Positions 61,871 to 64,000 of a stretch of 64,000 bases of DNA are shown one piece after another. A program made the translations under genes and the position numbers. The stretch comes from Deltaproteobacteria bacterium ADurb.Bin207 (GTDB lineage: Bacteria > Myxococcota_A > Polyangia > Polyangiales > Polyangiaceae). The notes under the pieces were generated by a model that had not been told where the DNA came from, searched no databases, and saw only the letters and a program-made list of their open reading frames with translations. The number at the start of each line of letters is the position of its first letter. Position 1 is the stretch's first letter. The stretch is taken from the NCBI GenBank assembly GCA_002070115.1, contig MWCO01000010.1:1-64000 (forward strand), read 5' to 3'.

Positions 61871-63865
61871 TCAAGGAACGGCAATCGCTTCGAGTTGCGT
61901 TCCAGCCGCATATCCGTAGCTAACCCGTTCATCGAACCCCACAACGATCAACCCTACGTTTTCATTGCTTTGCACGCGATGAACCCCATCGTTTTGCGTT
62001 CCTTGAAAAACGCCTTGTTCGGGTGGGAGCAACGGGTCGATGAAAGGAAAGCTCAAAGGGCATCGATGCACTCGCGCTTCGGCAACTCCAGCGACCGTAG
62101 GGGCATCCCCACCATTGGCCCATGCGGTTTCGCATTCAAGTTCATCGAGGGGACGACCATCGATCATGACGTTCGCAGAGGCAGGAGCCGTCACGATGAG
62201 AAAGTCGAAAGCATACTTGTCCGGTGTCAAAAAAACGTAATCTTTTCGGTACTGTTGCGTGGGCGGGATGAGGACCAAGCTTGGGTCCCCCCCGGGATAG
62301 GGTCGACGCACTCCCGCGGCATCTTGGCTTGCTTGAATGGAGGCGAGTGTGATCGGGCGGTCCGCGGCGAGGGCAAAGTCGTGATAAGAGACAAGATCGA
62401 CGTAAGCTCCCCGAGACGGAAGCACCCATTGATCGTCTGGTTCGGGCAGGTTGGTAACGATGGTCGTTGGCCCCTCGGCAGACAGGGCGAGAACGCGGTA
62501 GTATTCTGGTTCGGGAACCACGGAGATCAACGCGCCGGCTGCTGCGACGGCTTTGCTTCGGTTGGGGCTATGCGGCGCAATGAACGTCGTACCCGCGGTT
62601 CGCAGCGGATCGAGTTGTTCTTCGAGGTGGTCGGCACAGCAAGAACGATCCGCGAGGCGTTTGAAATGCGGAGCATCGGCAGCTTCTGCCCCGGAGAAAA
62701 CGACGATCGGTTGATCCGATTCGATCAGCGAACCTGTGAAATCCGACAAGAAATCACCGGTTTCCAGATTGAGGACGTCGAAGGGTTGCAGCACGACCTC
62801 CAGGGTATCGGCTGGTGCAAGGGGGCCTATATTTTCTCCAGCCACCACATGCGTTGCGGAGGTGAAACGAACGTGGGTATCGGGGCGCGTTCCGATCATG
62901 GTGACGAACGCTTGGAGTTGAATTGGCGACACTGGATTGAAATTGGTATCCGGATCGTCGGTGATGGCAATGGTCTGAGGCCAACCGAGCACGACGTATC
63001 CCAATTCCATCAAGCCGCTGCCGGGCAGTGCTTCCACGGGCTTGAGCAAGGAGGCATCGTTGGAAAACACATTGACGTTATCGAGTGGATTGAATTGATA
63101 CGCGACCACCGGCACATGGCTTTGCACGCGATAGGCTTGTCGGGTCAGGGCCGTGCCGGGTCCGGTATCAAAAGAGCCGTGGGCACTGCCGTCCACTTCT
63201 CGTGGTCCGAGCAAAAACACGTGCAATCCGTAGGGCGGTATAGAGGCTTCCCCCACCGTTCGTGGTTGGGAAGGCGCTCCTACGGGCGCATCGTCGAGTT
63301 CCACAACGACACTGGCAAACAGGTCGGATTGAGGATTGGAAACAACGACAGCAAACTGTTGTGCCGCGGCGTTGGAGTCTGGACTGACGTTGGCATTGTC
63401 GAGATCGGCAGCCCAGTATTCACAGCCCACATTGCTTTTTACGACAGAAGCTTGGGAACAAAGATGCGTACACAGTCCATTTCGGCATGCGTATCCGTCC
63501 GTGGTGTCGCAAAAACCCGCGGGGTCGAAGCCTGACCCATCCTGACGACAAACCAGAACGGTCTGTTCATCGCAGTCTCTGGCTGAAGGCAAGCACGCCA
63601 CGCACGAAAGCAACGACGGGGCGCACACCAGTCCACGAGAGGCGCAATCGTCAATGATGTTCCAGCGCGTGCGTCCATCGATCCGGTCACATCGCTGCAG
63701 CCCTGCCTGGCATCGCATGGTGCCGGGTTCGCAGCTTGGTTGCGCGAGGGGAGGCGTGTCATCCCAGCGGTCAGCGCGATCGAAGTGACACTGAAGGTTC
63801 GCAACACACAGCAAGATACCCATTGCCAAGGGAAAAGATTTCGACCCTGTGGCTGGAGCCATCAT
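61871..63865 (-). CDS. IgGFc-binding-type Cys-rich lipoprotein
   Basis: 664 residues. The signal peptide (FPLAMGILLCVANLQC) ends in a lipobox. Residues 35-150 hold Cys units (CEPGTMRCQAGLQRC, LLSCVACLPSARDCDEQTVL, YACRNGLCTHLC). The rest matches the IgGFc-binding N-terminal domain found in myxobacterial lipoproteins: GCEYWAADLDNANVSPDSNA, FAVVVSNPQSDLFASVVVEL, IPPYGLHVFLLGPREVDGSA, PVVAYQFNPLDNVNVFSNDA, SLIESDQPIVVFSGAEAADA and HSPNRSKAVAAAGALISVVP. Likely displayed on the cell surface; the binding partner in a soil or free-living bacterium is unknown and need not be IgG. Confidence 0.88.
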   Translation of the reverse strand: MMAPATGSKSFPLAMGILLCVANLQCHFDRADRWDDTPPLAQPSCEPGTMRCQAGLQRCDRIDGRTRWNIIDDCASRGLVCAPSLLSCVACLPSARDCDEQTVLVCRQDGSGFDPAGFCDTTDGYACRNGLCTHLCSQASVVKSNVGCEYWAADLDNANVSPDSNAAAQQFAVVVSNPQSDLFASVVVELDDAPVGAPSQPRTVGEASIPPYGLHVFLLGPREVDGSAHGSFDTGPGTALTRQAYRVQSHVPVVAYQFNPLDNVNVFSNDASLLKPVEALPGSGLMELGYVVLGWPQTIAITDDPDTNFNPVSPIQLQAFVTMIGTRPDTHVRFTSATHVVAGENIGPLAPADTLEVVLQPFDVLNLETGDFLSDFTGSLIESDQPIVVFSGAEAADAPHFKRLADRSCCADHLEEQLDPLRTAGTTFIAPHSPNRSKAVAAAGALISVVPEPEYYRVLALSAEGPTTIVTNLPEPDDQWVLPSRGAYVDLVSYHDFALAADRPITLASIQASQDAAGVRRPYPGGDPSLVLIPPTQQYRKDYVFLTPDKYAFDFLIVTAPASANVMIDGRPLDELECETAWANGGDAPTVAGVAEARVHRCPLSFPFIDPLLPPEQGVFQGTQNDGVHRVQSNENVGLIVVGFDERVSYGYAAGTQLEAIAVP

Positions 63866-63931
63866 TCTACACGCCCATGCCCCTCATCGCCCTTGCCTCC
63901 GAACAACGGGAAATGGCCGAGCGAACACGCG

Positions 63932-64000
63932 CTAATTGGTGCTACCGTCGCTCGTGACTCGATTGGCAAGAGACTTCAAGCCTTCGGAATCCACGATGAC
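63932..64000 (-). CDS. C-terminal fragment of a minus-strand gene cut by the right edge
   Basis: The last 69 bases read on the minus strand as an open frame VIVDSEGLKSLANRVTSDGS-TN ending in TAG at 63932-63934. The composition looks like a real C-terminus, and the spacing to the next minus-strand gene start (63865) is normal. Too short to identify. Confidence 0.35.
   Translation of the reverse strand, partial: VIVDSEGLKSLANRVTSDGSTN

Noticed and set aside
63736-63957. 73-codon plus-strand frame at the right end
   Set aside because: Antisense to the lipoprotein signal region, no ribosome binding site, composition not protein-like.
1-64000. Mobile elements, prophage, tRNA or rRNA genes
   Set aside because: I scanned for transposase and integrase motifs, terminal inverted repeats and T-loop-like tRNA sequences and saw nothing convincing; a tRNA scan could still find something missed by eye.

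Overview
This is a chromosomal window of about 57% GC (estimated by eye), densely coded on both strands. I saw no insertion sequence, phage gene, CRISPR array, rRNA or tRNA. The gene content points to a myxobacterium-like Gram-negative bacterium (Myxococcota, formerly Deltaproteobacteria). The signs are a truncated RCC1-repeat protein, several large Cys-rich secreted lipoproteins, an IgGFc-binding-type lipoprotein, a Ser/Thr-kinase-like membrane protein, two ECF sigma/anti-sigma pairs, a PhaR-type regulator and a 2-oxoglutarate dehydrogenase operon. The lineage call is inference from gene families, not from a marker-gene tree.

Layout. 1-5.5 kb: end of an RCC1-repeat protein, a small membrane protein, then a translationally coupled ATP-grasp ligase and PLP decarboxylase. 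5.5-8.3 kb (minus): thiol peroxidase, a BtaA-like aminocarboxypropyltransferase and a tiny repeat-rich lipoprotein. 8.5-11.4 kb: ECF sigma factor, FecR-type anti-sigma factor and an exported protein. 11.4-16.9 kb (minus): tcdA-tatD, a Dickkopf-like/hydrolase lipoprotein and an amidohydrolase. 17.5-23 kb: sucA-sucB-lpd. 23-25.9 kb: an HD-domain protein and a YitT-type membrane protein. 26-30.2 kb: an alpha-amylase-family enzyme, a Cys-rich lipoprotein and YgiQ. 30.2-34.8 kb (minus): a DUF362 fusion protein and a P-domain lipoprotein. 35-39.5 kb: a LEA-like lipoprotein, a Cys-rich membrane protein coupled to a GYPSCC-motif protein, and a pseudokinase. 39.5-43.4 kb: a sensor histidine kinase and asnS, divergent. 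43.6-48.6 kb: a large lipoprotein, an orphan NuoH with a long N-terminal extension, and an orphan ABC ATPase. 48.7-53.5 kb: a PhaR-like regulator, ECF sigma/zinc anti-sigma, a degenerate antiporter and two small heat-shock proteins. 53.6-56.1 kb: sfsA, rpmI-rplT and an alpha/beta hydrolase. 56.1-58.7 kb (minus): feoA-feoB and a FeoB-associated small protein. 58.9-64 kb: a degenerate epimerase-like protein, a TPR protein with an 8-Cys mini-protein, an IgGFc-binding-type lipoprotein and the tail of one more minus-strand gene.

Together, housekeeping functions (TCA-cycle E1/E2/E3, AsnRS, ribosomal L35/L20, tRNA modification, ferrous iron uptake, peroxide defence) alternate with envelope and secreted proteins of unclear role. 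The oddest items are NuoH fused to a lipoprotein/IPT-like/PDZ-like N-terminus, a DUF362 protein carrying a domain otherwise known beside GMC oxidoreductases, the ATP-grasp/PLP-decarboxylase pair, and three proteins (kinase, antiporter, epimerase) that keep the fold but lack the expected active-site residues.
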